Shown one piece after another: positions 1-10,800 of a stretch of DNA of 36,795 nucleotides. The DNA lies in the IMG/VR virus record IMGVR_UViG_3300046007_002438, positions 1-36,795 of that record; one strand, 5' to 3'. Origin of the DNA: a virus. The first letter of the stretch is position 1. Every line of letters starts with the position of its first letter. Position numbers and translations under genes: made by a program. The notes beneath the pieces are model-generated. The model saw nothing but the letters and a program-made list of their open reading frames with translations, was not told the DNA's origin and ran no database searches.

Positions 1-16
1 GCCCGGATGGTAAGCG

Positions 17-697
17 ATGATTGGTAAGAAGTTTATAGCCCCGGCGCTTCCTGTACCCCCACTGGAGTATGACCAAAGGGAACAAACAGACTTAATCCGT
101 GCGCTGCGGCTTTACTTCAACCTAATAGATAGTTACTTTCAAACTACTATACTAGATGCTTTAAATGGCGGAGAGGGTGGTAACGGGATTACTCTCCCCC
201 ATATTGCGGCCTCAGACTCTACAGATCAATTTGCCACGGCAACTAATACGCCAACACCGGTTAACTGGAATACTTTGACTGGTTCGTATCTCTGGACACT
301 TAATGCACCGGGTTCGGCTACAGCGGGCGTGGCTGGGGTTTATAAGATTTCATATAGTCTACAATTTGCTAATTCTGATAACGCCATCCATGACGCCGCA
401 GTTTGGATACGGGTTAATGGGGCAAATGTTGCCAATACGACGACTATCTTTTCTATTAACGCCCGTAAAAGCATTGGCGACCCTGCCTATTTGGCTATCT
501 ACGCAGAGGCTACCTTTGATATGCAGGTAGGGGATGACGTGGAGTTATATTGGGCCACCAACAAAGCCGCATCTAGTGGGGGAACTACCGGTATCTACCT
601 CCATCATGAACCTATCCAGACTTCCCCTTATTCCCGGCCTGCTATACCATCGGCTCGGGGTTCTATAACTTACGTTTCGGCTATTCCCCCCGCTTGA
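17..697 (+). CDS. Virion structural protein with a C-terminal beta-sandwich-like domain (226 aa)
   Basis: No sequence-level family match is certain. Residues 1-55 look mostly helical and charged, followed by a Gly hinge (GGEGGNG, about 51-57). The remaining ~165 residues alternate short hydrophobic beta-type strands and polar loops rich in Ala, Thr and Asn, ending in a Pro/Ser tail. This resembles C1q/TNF-like jelly-roll domains often found on phage tail or head appendages, so a receptor-binding or decoration role is inferred. It is first in a run of five co-directional virion genes. An upstream gene probably stops at TAA 11-13 or TGA 18-20; the second would give an ATGA overlap with this start, but too little of it is present to annotate. 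Confidence 0.6.
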   Translation: MIGKKFIAPALPVPPLEYDQREQTDLIRALRLYFNLIDSYFQTTILDALNGGEGGNGITLPHIAASDSTDQFATATNTPTPVNWNTLTGSYLWTLNAPGSATAGVAGVYKISYSLQFANSDNAIHDAAVWIRVNGANVANTTTIFSINARKSIGDPAYLAIYAEATFDMQVGDDVELYWATNKAASSGGTTGIYLHHEPIQTSPYSRPAIPSARGSITYVSAIPPA

Positions 698-718
698 CAA
701 ATCGAGGATAATATCGCT

Positions 719-2386
719 ATGCAACCACAATACGCCTACCAAACCGCCCCTATGAACATGATGCCCACATATAGAAAAGGTGGGGATGTCGAACAGACCT
801 ACGGCCTACGGAACGCCGCCGAGCAACTCCGCGAACGGGGTCGAGGGGATGACACCATCCTTGCCCACATTAACCCCCAAGAGGCTGGCATCCTCAAACT
901 TCTGGGCGGCTCGGGCACCATCAATCCGTATACGGGTTTACCCGAATATGGTTGGTTTAAAGATACTTTTGGTTTTTCAACACCAAAAGTTATTAAAAGT
1001 GTTGGTGACGAACTTTATAGAACCGGCTCTAAAATTGGTAAAGAAATTGAGCGTGGTGTTGAGTCCATAGCCCGAAATAAATATCTTGGGCCGATTGCCC
1101 AGATGGCGTCTTATTTACACCCAGTGTCTGCGGCTCTGTATGCTGGTCTAGCCCCTGAAGGTAGTAGTTTTGACGTAAAAGGCGCTGCCAAGGCTGCTGC
1201 TATGCAACAAATAGCGCAGGGGGTAAAAGAGTATATGGGTGGTACCCCTGCTGGCGGTGGCGGACCTGACGTATATGACTTTGGGGATGTACCTTCTGGC
1301 GGTGGAGGATATGGGGGGCCGGGCGGCTACGGGCCGGGTGGTTTTGACGCGGGTGGTTTTGAAGGTGTTCCGGGTATGGACCCTAATATCCCTTCAGCCC
1401 CATCTGTAGGTGCTGTAGAAAACGCAATTAAATACGCAGCCGATCCTTATTCTACTGTTTCTGGCGCCCCTTCAATGGGTGAGTTTGCAAGTGCTCCTAT
1501 AAATGCGCCGGTTGTAGACGGCTATCCCAGCGCACCTTCTGTTCCTTCTGCGCCTACTACTCCTTCTTACGGCCCTTATCCTGATGTCGCAGAAGTACCC
1601 ACGTTTGATTATGGTCGTGCTGCTAGTGACATTAGTGGAGCAAGTGCTGATCCAAACATATTCCAACAAGGCTATGACGCCCTAAAACAAGGCTATAACA
1701 CTGCGGCAGAAGGTATTAAAAATCTTGTTCCAGAGCCAATACAAGATGCTTATGGTGCAACAAAAGATTTTGTTAAAGACCTTATCCCGCCAGATTACCG
1801 TGATGCATTAAGTACTGCTAAAGACGTAGTATTAATCGGGTCTGGCGCTACAACTGCTTACGGCGCATACCGTACCAAAAAAGAACTTGACGCTGCTAAA
1901 GAAGAAGCAGAGCGTATTCTTCAGGACCAAGCAAATAGGAAACAAGAAGAAATTGATTGGGCACGCGGGGTGATGCGTGATTACCAACCAAACTATGAGC
2001 GTTTGACCGCAGAAGAGGTTCTTCGTGAGCGTGGTATGGCTTCTGGTGGTATTGCTTCTTTCGATGACGAAATGGGTTCTGATGACGAATTAATGCAAGG
2101 CGGTATCGCTTCTCTAGCCAAAGGTGGTTTGCCCCCTCGGTATTTACAGGGTGCTGGTGATGGCATGTCTGACAGCATCCATGCTCGGATTGGTGGTAAG
2201 CAAGAAGCCCGTCTGGCTGATGGTGAGTTTGTAGTCCCCGCCGATGTGGTATCACATTTAGGTAATGGTTCAAGCAACGCTGGGGCTAAAAAGTTATATG
2301 CAATGATGGATCGGGTGCGCAATGCCCGCACTGGTAAAAAACGTCAAGCGCCTCAAGTGAAAACTGATCGCTATATGCCCGCATAA
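719..2386 (+). CDS. Gly/Pro-rich virion structural protein (555 aa)
   Basis: Probably a structural or internal virion protein; no enzymatic motif is seen. The N-terminal ~150 residues are moderately conserved-looking. Residues ~170-320 are low complexity, rich in Gly, Pro, Ser and Tyr (GGGGYGGPGGYGPGG-type). A helical segment follows at ~395-425 (KKELDAAKEEAERILQDQA). The C-terminus contains two GGIAS motifs and a conserved-looking block around DGEFVVPADVVSHLG, a sequence style I know from uncharacterised virion proteins of environmental phages. The start ATG is preceded by GAGGATAA. It lies 21 bp after the preceding gene and 9 bp before the next, consistent with one late operon. Exact role is unknown. 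Confidence 0.6.
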   Translation: MQPQYAYQTAPMNMMPTYRKGGDVEQTYGLRNAAEQLRERGRGDDTILAHINPQEAGILKLLGGSGTINPYTGLPEYGWFKDTFGFSTPKVIKSVGDELYRTGSKIGKEIERGVESIARNKYLGPIAQMASYLHPVSAALYAGLAPEGSSFDVKGAAKAAAMQQIAQGVKEYMGGTPAGGGGPDVYDFGDVPSGGGGYGGPGGYGPGGFDAGGFEGVPGMDPNIPSAPSVGAVENAIKYAADPYSTVSGAPSMGEFASAPINAPVVDGYPSAPSVPSAPTTPSYGPYPDVAEVPTFDYGRAASDISGASADPNIFQQGYDALKQGYNTAAEGIKNLVPEPIQDAYGATKDFVKDLIPPDYRDALSTAKDVVLIGSGATTAYGAYRTKKELDAAKEEAERILQDQANRKQEEIDWARGVMRDYQPNYERLTAEEVLRERGMASGGIASFDDEMGSDDELMQGGIASLAKGGLPPRYLQGAGDGMSDSIHARIGGKQEARLADGEFVVPADVVSHLGNGSSNAGAKKLYAMMDRVRNARTGKKRQAPQVKTDRYMPA

Positions 2387-2395
2387 GGAATAGAC

Positions 2396-3331
2396 ATGGC
2401 AACCACATCACAAGTCGTAACCTCAGCGCTACCTACCGCGTTTGAGGAGTTTTATAAGACCGGTGCGCAAGGTGTACCCGGGTTAATTCCGCAGGCGTTT
2501 AAACTTTACGGGTCAGGCACTCCCGGTAGTTATGCGGCTAATATTATGGATCCGCTTAAAGCCGCTGGTATGTATAGCGGTGCTGATCGTGTAGCGGGTT
2601 TGACCACCGGACAACAGCAGGTTGGCACACAACTTGGACAAATGCAGACCCCCGGGCAGTTTGCTATGGGTACGGGCGCTGTGGGTTCTGGTTACCTTGC
2701 TGCCTCTGGTTTACCTAGTATGCTTACCCCGGGGCAGATGCAGCAGTACATGTCTCCTTATGCGCAGGGTGTAGTTGATGTACAAAAAGAGCAAGCCATT
2801 CGTGATGCTCAAAAGACTCAGTTAGGTGAGAACCTTGCCGCTGCTCGCCGTGGTACTTATGGTGGATCTAGGCAGTTAATTGCGCAAACAGAGCGTGAGC
2901 GTGCATTAGGTACACAGTTGGGTGACATTCAAGCCAAAGGACTTCAAGCCTCATACGAAGCAGGGCAAAAAGGTCTGGAGGCCGAGCGGGCTGCTAGATT
3001 GCAACAGGCTCAGACTCTGGGTACATTGGGTCAGCAATATGGGCAGTTGGGGGTTCAGCAACAAGCCGCAGACATTGACCGCCTTAAAACTCTCGGTGCT
3101 TATGGTGACTACGAGCGTGCAATTTCACAGCAGCAAAAAGATATTGATTACTCAAATATGATGCGCCGAATTCAGTACCCTGAAGAACAACTTGAGAAAC
3201 TTAGTGGCTTTATTCGTGGTATCCCAATGACAGACACAATAACCCAAACAACTACCCCGCCGCCGTCATTTGCAAGTCAGTTGGCTGGTCTTGGGTTATC
3301 TGGGTTAAGTCTTTATAACATGATGAAGTAA
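2396..3331 (+). CDS. Virion protein, alanine/glutamine-rich and largely helical (311 aa)
   Basis: I do not recognise a named family. The central region (about 115-240) is rich in Ala, Gln, Arg and Glu and likely forms long helices. The N-terminal third has small residues and Gly-rich turns, and the C-terminus ends with a short hydrophobic stretch (QLAGLGLSGLSLYNMM). The position between two other low-complexity virion genes and the giant internal-type protein suggests an ejection or tail-associated protein. AAGGAA precedes the ATG, the gene is 9 bp downstream of its neighbour and 10 bp upstream of the next, so co-transcription is likely. Confidence 0.55.
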   Translation: MATTSQVVTSALPTAFEEFYKTGAQGVPGLIPQAFKLYGSGTPGSYAANIMDPLKAAGMYSGADRVAGLTTGQQQVGTQLGQMQTPGQFAMGTGAVGSGYLAASGLPSMLTPGQMQQYMSPYAQGVVDVQKEQAIRDAQKTQLGENLAAARRGTYGGSRQLIAQTERERALGTQLGDIQAKGLQASYEAGQKGLEAERAARLQQAQTLGTLGQQYGQLGVQQQAADIDRLKTLGAYGDYERAISQQQKDIDYSNMMRRIQYPEEQLEKLSGFIRGIPMTDTITQTTTPPPSFASQLAGLGLSGLSLYNMMK

Positions 3332-3341
3332 GGGACAGATA

Positions 3342-4817
3342 ATGGCAATGGGGATTACTCAGGCTCTTGAACTTCAAGAAGGGCCGATTGACACGCTGGC
3401 AAGACTGCCGCAACAACAACTTATTCAGATGGCGCAACAGGGTCGGATTGCTGCCGATATGTTGCCGGTTATCCTAAACGAAAAAGCCCAAATGGCTCAA
3501 CAGGCTGCAAATATGCAGGCCATGCAACAACCCATGCCACCCTCGGTAATTGAGCAGGCAATCGCTATTAATGCTCAGGCTGAAGCCCCACCCCCTCAAA
3601 TGCAGCCACAGATGATGGCTATGGCACAACCACAAATGCCTCCTATGGATGCAGGGGTTGCTTCGCTACCTTTACCAGAAGACGCTTATTCAATGGCTGG
3701 TGGCGGTATTGTGGCGTTTGATAATGGCGGTATGGCTGGTACGTTTGATAGTTTTATGCCTCAAGGAGAATACGATGAATTTTCTAGTTATCAACCAATG
3801 TTTCCAAGTATTGGAGCAGGTAATCGACGGTACCAATTAAAACAACTTGGGTACACAAATGATCAAATTGCATCAATGACTGATGCACAACAAAATTACA
3901 TCCTTAAAAATGTAAATGATAGACCGCAAGCGAGTGTAAAAAATGCTGCCGCTCGTGCTCCGAGTCCTGCTATCCCTGCCGCCGCCGCTGCTCCTGCTAT
4001 TCCTGCCGCTGCCGCCGCCGCTGCTCCCAAATCAAAGGCTGCAGAAGCGCCGCAAGAGCCAGAATTAGATTACACTGGGTTTAGAGCAAAATATGGGTTG
4101 GATATAGAAGACCCAGCAATGGCTGAGATCCGCTCCAAACTTGCCACTATGGGTGGTGACTCTAAACTTGATCGGCAGCACGCAGCCAATATGGCGTTGC
4201 TTCAAGCGGGTCTTGGGATAATGGCAGGTACTTCTCCGTATGCACTATCTAATATCGGTGCGGGTGCTATGAAAGGTACTGAAGCCTACGCTGCAAGTAT
4301 TAAAGATATTAAAGCCGCTGAGAAAGATTTGTTTAAGATGCAAGCCGAGTTGGCTAAAGCCGACCAAGCCCGTAAAGATAACAATGTTAAATCCTTTATG
4401 GACCATCAAGAAAAGGCTAAAGATTACGCTCTTAAACTGCGCAAAGCCGGTGTGGATGAGAATGTTGCACAAGCCCAGATTGGATACTATAACCGTCCGG
4501 GTCAGTACGAAGAATTAGGTAGGGCGGCTGAGAAATATCCGTGGCTTAAAGAACGCTTTACAGCCGGTGCTGAGAACCTTGAGATGAAAGTTCGTAGAGA
4601 CGCCGAAGCCTATGTCAATAACCCAATGTTGCCGTCTCAAAACCCAACGCTACGTGATTTAATGAAAAAGGCTAAAGACGGAAACGTACAGGCTACTAAA
4701 GAACTTGAAGCATATAAGGATCAATTACGAGAGTCTTATATCCGCCGTAATATGCCGGGTGGGCAAGGGGCGGCTGGCGCTAGACCTACGGTAGACTTCG
4801 GTTCTTTACCTAAATAA
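3342..4817 (+). CDS. Virion protein with Gln/Met-rich N-terminus and Ala/Pro linker (491 aa)
   Basis: Likely a structural or DNA-ejection protein. Residues ~15-110 are rich in Gln, Met, Ala and Pro. Around residue 120 there is an AGGGIVAFDNGGMAG motif close to the GGIAS motifs of the 719-2386 product. Residues ~205-240 are an Ala/Pro linker (runs of alanine interrupted by Pro and Ile). From ~285 the protein is helical, with a small-residue segment (LLQAGLGIMAGTS) that could be membrane-active, then a strongly charged coiled-coil-like region (~325-380). It has an AAGGGA ribosome-binding site and is followed 9 bp later by the giant virion gene. The function is inferred from context only. Confidence 0.55.
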   Translation: MAMGITQALELQEGPIDTLARLPQQQLIQMAQQGRIAADMLPVILNEKAQMAQQAANMQAMQQPMPPSVIEQAIAINAQAEAPPPQMQPQMMAMAQPQMPPMDAGVASLPLPEDAYSMAGGGIVAFDNGGMAGTFDSFMPQGEYDEFSSYQPMFPSIGAGNRRYQLKQLGYTNDQIASMTDAQQNYILKNVNDRPQASVKNAAARAPSPAIPAAAAAPAIPAAAAAAAPKSKAAEAPQEPELDYTGFRAKYGLDIEDPAMAEIRSKLATMGGDSKLDRQHAANMALLQAGLGIMAGTSPYALSNIGAGAMKGTEAYAASIKDIKAAEKDLFKMQAELAKADQARKDNNVKSFMDHQEKAKDYALKLRKAGVDENVAQAQIGYYNRPGQYEELGRAAEKYPWLKERFTAGAENLEMKVRRDAEAYVNNPMLPSQNPTLRDLMKKAKDGNVQATKELEAYKDQLRESYIRRNMPGGQGAAGARPTVDFGSLPK

Positions 4818-4826
4818 AGGGTTGCT

Positions 4827-7800
4827 ATGGATGTACGGATGCCAGATGGCACCATCGTCACCGGGGTGCCGGACGACATAACTCAGTCCGAGTTGATGCG
4901 GAGGTATAGCCTCCTGCAAGCCCCAGCAGCAGAACCCGAAGCCGACACTGGCTTTTTTGATATGGCAGGCCGTGCTGTTGTCCGAGGCGCTAAACAAACT
5001 GGGTCTCTTCTCGGCGATGTGCTCCCTGCCATGGTTGGTAAGGCCGTTGGTGCAGATGAATACGCTGCCCGTCAGATGGCTGAGGCCGCTGAAACCCAGA
5101 AAGAAATTGAAGCCAAATACGGTGCTCGGTATAAGGAGTTATCCGATGTCAAAGGGCTTGGTGACGTACTGCCATTTATCGCTGAGACCGTCCTAGAGCA
5201 AGTCCCAAATATTGCTACAGCCATAGTCCCCGGCGCAGGTGGCGCTGCTATTGGTGCTCGTATGGCGGCTGGGCAAGCGGCTAAAACCTTGGGGGCACGG
5301 GAAGCAACTGAAGCGAGTGCGCGGTACGCTGCACTTAAAGGCGCTCAAGGCGCGGCTTATGGTGGTGGGGCTGGTGCGTTCCTTGGCTCTTATGCTCTTA
5401 ACGCCCCAGAGATTTTCCAGAACATTTACGAGTCAACCAAAGACGAAGCCACTGGCGAAGGCCAGATGGAGTTGGGTGCATCCCTCTTGGCAGGTTCGGT
5501 CTCGGCGGCACTTGACTCTGTATTGCCTGCCTACTTGGTGCGCCAATTTACCCCCGGCATGAAAGCCGGAGTTGTAGAGAAGTTACTAGAAAAGTCAGGA
5601 ATGGCCCCCGGAATAGCCCGTGGAGCCACGGCAGGAGCAATAACAGGCTTTGCCACAGAAGCCCCCACAGAAGCCGCCCAAGAGGCTATAAGCATCGCGG
5701 CTGAGAAGTTTGTCAATGAGAACGCCGAGGTCTGGAATAGCAAGGACTTTAACCGGTTGATTGAGGCTGGTGTCCGGGGTGGCGTAGGCGGCGGTGGTAT
5801 CTCTACGGTGGCTGGTGGGGTCAAAGGATTTATGGAAGGCCGACCCGAGACTAAGCCCCCTGCAAGGTCACAAGTTGATGTAGGCGGTAGTGCCCTAGAT
5901 CAGATGGATAGGAATGAAGTTGAAGGCGAAGATGTTCCTGATACCTTTATTGACGAGTCTGGCGAATTTAGCGCATTGCAACAAATCGGTGCTGGAGAAC
6001 CACGTAAAGAAACACCTGCTGCACCACCCGCTAATTTGGAGCAGATCCAAGAAGTCAAAGCCGAGATTGGGAGAGTTAGCGCAGCCATCCGTGACTTAGA
6101 AAAACGTGGTGCTGATGAAACCCTATTGGCTGACTGGTACGCCGAACGGGAAAAACTTCAAGACTATGAACGGTCTTTGCGCCGTGAGGGAGAAGGTACA
6201 ACACTGCGTGCCCCCGGTGCCCGTGAAGAAGCCCTGCGCATGGCAGGTATGTCTGAGGAAGAAATCCAGCGTCGGCGTGAAGCCATGGGCGAGCCAAAAA
6301 AACTGTATCCGGCTACGCCTTACGATCAAAGTTTGACGTTAGACGACGTACGGGGTGCAGGTTTACCAACAAGAGAAGCCGAAGCCATAGTTGGTCAGGC
6401 AGCAAAAGGTAAGACATCTGGCTCAGTTCGCTATGTTCTCAACAATATTTTGGAAGGGAAGTTTAACTTTTCCGACGGTTGGCGAGTGCCGACTGACCAA
6501 GATTATGCCGACGCTAACGAAGAAACCCGTGCCAAATTTGACCGCCTAAAAGAAATATCAGAACTTGCGCCTCAGCAAAAATTACTAGCCCAGCAGATGG
6601 GGCTTGACCTTGTTCCGGCTACAGAAGAAACGACTCGTGAGTTTATATCGCCGATTGCGATAAGCGAAAGGGAGTTTGAGTTGACTGCACCAGCGGGGCA
6701 GGTTTCTGAAGAAGTAGATATTGAAGCACCGGCTGGTCCACCTGCAGCGCCTCTTAATTTAGTTAACGAGCAAAACATTAATCAACTTGAGGATATGCTT
6801 AACAGCCTGCAGCCAACTGCACAGGCGGATCAGGGCACAAAAAACTATCGTTCGTCGGTTCTTAACTTCTTAAACGATATTCGTGACTATCTCAAAACTG
6901 ACCCTGCTAAACGTAAAGAAAACCTTAGCGAAATTAATGCGTTCTTTAACACCCTTGGGTTAACTAGCGATCCGGCGTTAGCGTCTCGTCTTACAAAAGA
7001 CTTAAAAGGCAAGACTGCAGAGCAACAAAACGACATTATTAGGCAGCGCACCAATTTTCCTAAGATCAATACGCTACCCGGTATTAATGAGTTGCGGCAG
7101 AAGTTTCGTGACTTTATGGAGCAGCAAAGCATAGCCAAACTTGGTGAGTACCCGGGTAGTGCCGCATCCAGTACGTTTGCCTCCGATGTCTTAATTCCAA
7201 AACCTGTAGCCAACTTAATTCGTCAGTTACGCAACAGGGCTACCAAATCTTTGACGCCTGAAGAAAAGGCGTTTATGGCTTACATGAGCCGGTTTAGATA
7301 CGGCTTGGCAATGAAGTCGGCGGCGTATGACTTAGCCAATAACATCCCATCTGGCACTGTGTTTACTGGGCAGGGTACAAAAGAAGCCAAGTTATTCCAG
7401 AAGTTTGTTGAGGAAAACTTTCCTGCTAATACGTTTAGTGCTTTTAACAGCGTTGTCGATGAGTACAAATACAAGTCTAGAATAATTACCCAAAAATTAA
7501 AGAGACTTGACGACGCCAGAAAACGGCGTGAAGAGTACATGCGGCAGAAAAAAGCCGAGCGCAAAGAAGTCAAACAGTTTTTAAAAGAAGACGAAGAGAA
7601 AAAGCGCGAGCAAGAGAAAGCCGACATTGGCTTAAAGTATGCTAAAGAAATAAGGGCGATTGAAGAATCCTCAATGCCGTCTACTGTGTTTAATGCTAAC
7701 TCTCCATCTGGGTTGGCTAAACCGATGCACCCAGCAGTTGAAGAGCGGATTGCTAATGGTGACGTAGACGGAGCGCTAGAACTAATTGAGAAGTTCCCCA

Positions 7801-10800
7801 ACGCTAAATATTGGCAGTTGTTGGCTCGCAGACTTCGTGCGGCAAATCTTACCGTTACAACCCGCTTTGGAGAGCAAGACCGATTGGTTCGGTTTGACCT
7901 TGCAAACATTGCGCCTACGGTAAATATACTTGTTAATAACATTAGAGACGTTTACCCAGACGTTTACAACGAGTACTTAGCCCCTGCAATAGATCAGTTT
8001 AGTGGGGAAATTGACCCCACAATTTTTGCTAAAGGGCTTAGAAAGATTAAAGACGGTAAATTGCTTGGGGAAAACTTTGTTCAAAGTGCCCAAATTAAAT
8101 GGGTGCTGGAGCGTTATACCGATGCCTCTAAGTCTTTGACTGCCCCCGGCTTTTACATGTTTAGTAAGGATCTTGACGTTATCAACCTTAATAAAGACAA
8201 AGGTGGTGACTCTTACTACGCACTATTTCACGAGTTAATCCATGCTGCTACTGCACATGCTATCCGCAACCCAAGTAAGTTAAATGCAGCCCAGAGACAA
8301 GCATTAAGTAACTTAGAAGAACTGTATTCCCATACGCTATCTAACTACCCTGCGGTATCGGAGTATGGCCTTCAAAGCCTAGATGAGTTTGTTGCCGAGG
8401 CATTTAGCAACGCCGAGTTCCAATCGCTATTGGCTAATTTACCTTACAAAAATACTACGACTTCGGTGTGGTCCAAAGTTATTGAGTACGTCCGTAGATT
8501 GTTAGGTGGTAAAGACACGGTGCTGTTCGGTACGTTGGCTAATGCTGATATCCTGATGACGGCTACAGAAGTCCGTGGTCCTAACAATAATGCTTATAGC
8601 GGCACCCTGATGGGGGGTGCACCTCCTGTTAAACGTACGACTTACGGTACGTATCGGACAGCCCCTGATGTAGCAAACAACCGCCGCTGGCTTGACATGT
8701 TACAAAATCGTCCTAACTGGGGACAGGCTAAGGGTGGTGTTTCTCAGATGCTTGAGAATATTACAGATGCTACTCGGCAGCATTACCTTGGGGCGTTTAC
8801 GTTACGCCAACTCCAAGATTTAATTGGGGGTCGGTTGGGTGGTGGCGCTAAGAACTTTATTAATGCGGTTGAAGACATGCTGGAAGACCGCAACGCTATT
8901 CTTGAGCAGGTAAATAAAATACATAAGCAGTGGGGTACATACCAAAGTAAGAACCCGCAAGAAAACGAAGAACTCTGTTTATTAATGACGGATGCCACAT
9001 TGGCAGGATTTGATCCAGACGGAAAAGAAGATTTATTAAAGAAACCTTACGATTCTCTATCTAGTGAAGGTAAAGATAAGGTTGAATTAGTAAGGCGTTG
9101 GGTTAAGTTATCTGACGAAGCCAAGGATATTTATCGGGGAGTCCGAAACTTTTATAAAGATCGGTACAACGACTACAGGGCTTCACTGCTACGAAACATT
9201 GAAACCTCGATGATGTCACAAGACGCCGACTTCTATTCAACGGATCCAGATAAGGTAAAAGAAGCATACGCAAAACTTAAAAAGGCAAAAGATGCCTTAA
9301 TTAAAGAGTTTACCGACAACTCTATCGAGCCGTATTTCCCATTGAAGCGGTTTGGTAAGTATTCGTTTTACATTAAAAGCGGGACAGTCAACGGAAAGAA
9401 AGCCGACTCTGAGTTTTACTTGTTTGACTCGGCTCGTGCACGTAATGAATTTGCTAGGCAGCGCCGTGCCGAAATGCAGCGTACCGGGGATGACCGCACA
9501 ACTGATACCAAAAATACGTTAGAAGAGTTTAAGACTGCTAATCTTGGCGATCTACAAATGCTTGAGACGTTAAACAAGTTAGTGGACGCTGCCAGCGGCA
9601 ATACGCAAGGCACACTGCGTGAGAGTATCAAAGACAGTATTGAGCAACTCTACTATCTGACGTTGCCAAGTAAGAGCATGCGGAAGATGTTTATTAACCG
9701 TAGGCAAGTATCTGGTTCCAGTAAAGATATGATTCGGGCGTTTGCCGATTCTGCCTTCCACATGGCGTATCAGCATTCTCGGTTTAAGCATACCCGTGAC
9801 ATGTTCGCTCAGTTGGATTCTGCCAAGGCTGTTCGGGAAGGTAAGCCAGACGGGCAAGAAAAGAAGATAGATAGCGACTACATTGCTGAGTTAGAGAAGC
9901 GTCTTAAATACATCATGAACCCGACAGACACGGGCACCATCCCGTCGATCCTGTCCAACGTGTCATTCTTATGGTATCTAACGGCTCCAGCGTCGGCTTT
10001 GGTAAACATGCTAGGCGTGCCTGCTATCGGCTTTCCTGTGCTATCCGCACGGTTTGGCAAAACTAAAGCAGCGGCTGCGCTGGCGTCTTACGGCAAAAAG
10101 TTTATGACATCTGGGTTTAAGGATGCTAACGGTAACTGGACTATGCCTTCGCTTGGGCAAACTGCACTAACACCCCAAGAAAAAGCAGCCTACGATACCT
10201 TTGTTGCCAGCGGCCTGATTGATATTACGCAGTCACACGACCTAGCCGGTGTAGCCGAAGCCCCATCCGATCTGTATACCGGGCGCATGAACGCCATCAT
10301 GAAAGGCTTTAGCGCAATGTTCCACCACGCCGAGCGGTTTAACCGTGAGGTTGTGGCTATGAGTGCATTCCGTATGGCCTACGATGCGGCAACTAAAGCC
10401 GGTGATCCCCCGTTTGTGGCGTTTAATAAAGCAGTAGATCAGGCTAAAGACCTTACTTACCGGTCAATGTTTGACTACTCAACTCTGAATAAGCCTCGTT
10501 ATCTACAGAACGCTTACGCTAAAGTCATCCTACAGTTTAAGCAGTTCCCCCAGCAGATGACGTACTTGCTAACTCGTAGTGGCTACGAGTGGCTTAATAA
10601 CCTAAGCGAAGATCAGATTCAGCAGATCCGTGAGAACATCAACGCCGAGCGGGTTCGGTACGGACAGACTCCACTTTCCGGTGCGCAGTTAGACGCGGCA
10701 ACGCAAGAACAAGTCAAACTTATTCGCAAAGAAGGCCGAGACCGTTTGCTTGGTACGCTGGGTATGACGTTCCTAGTTGCAGGGGCTACCGGTCTGCCTC

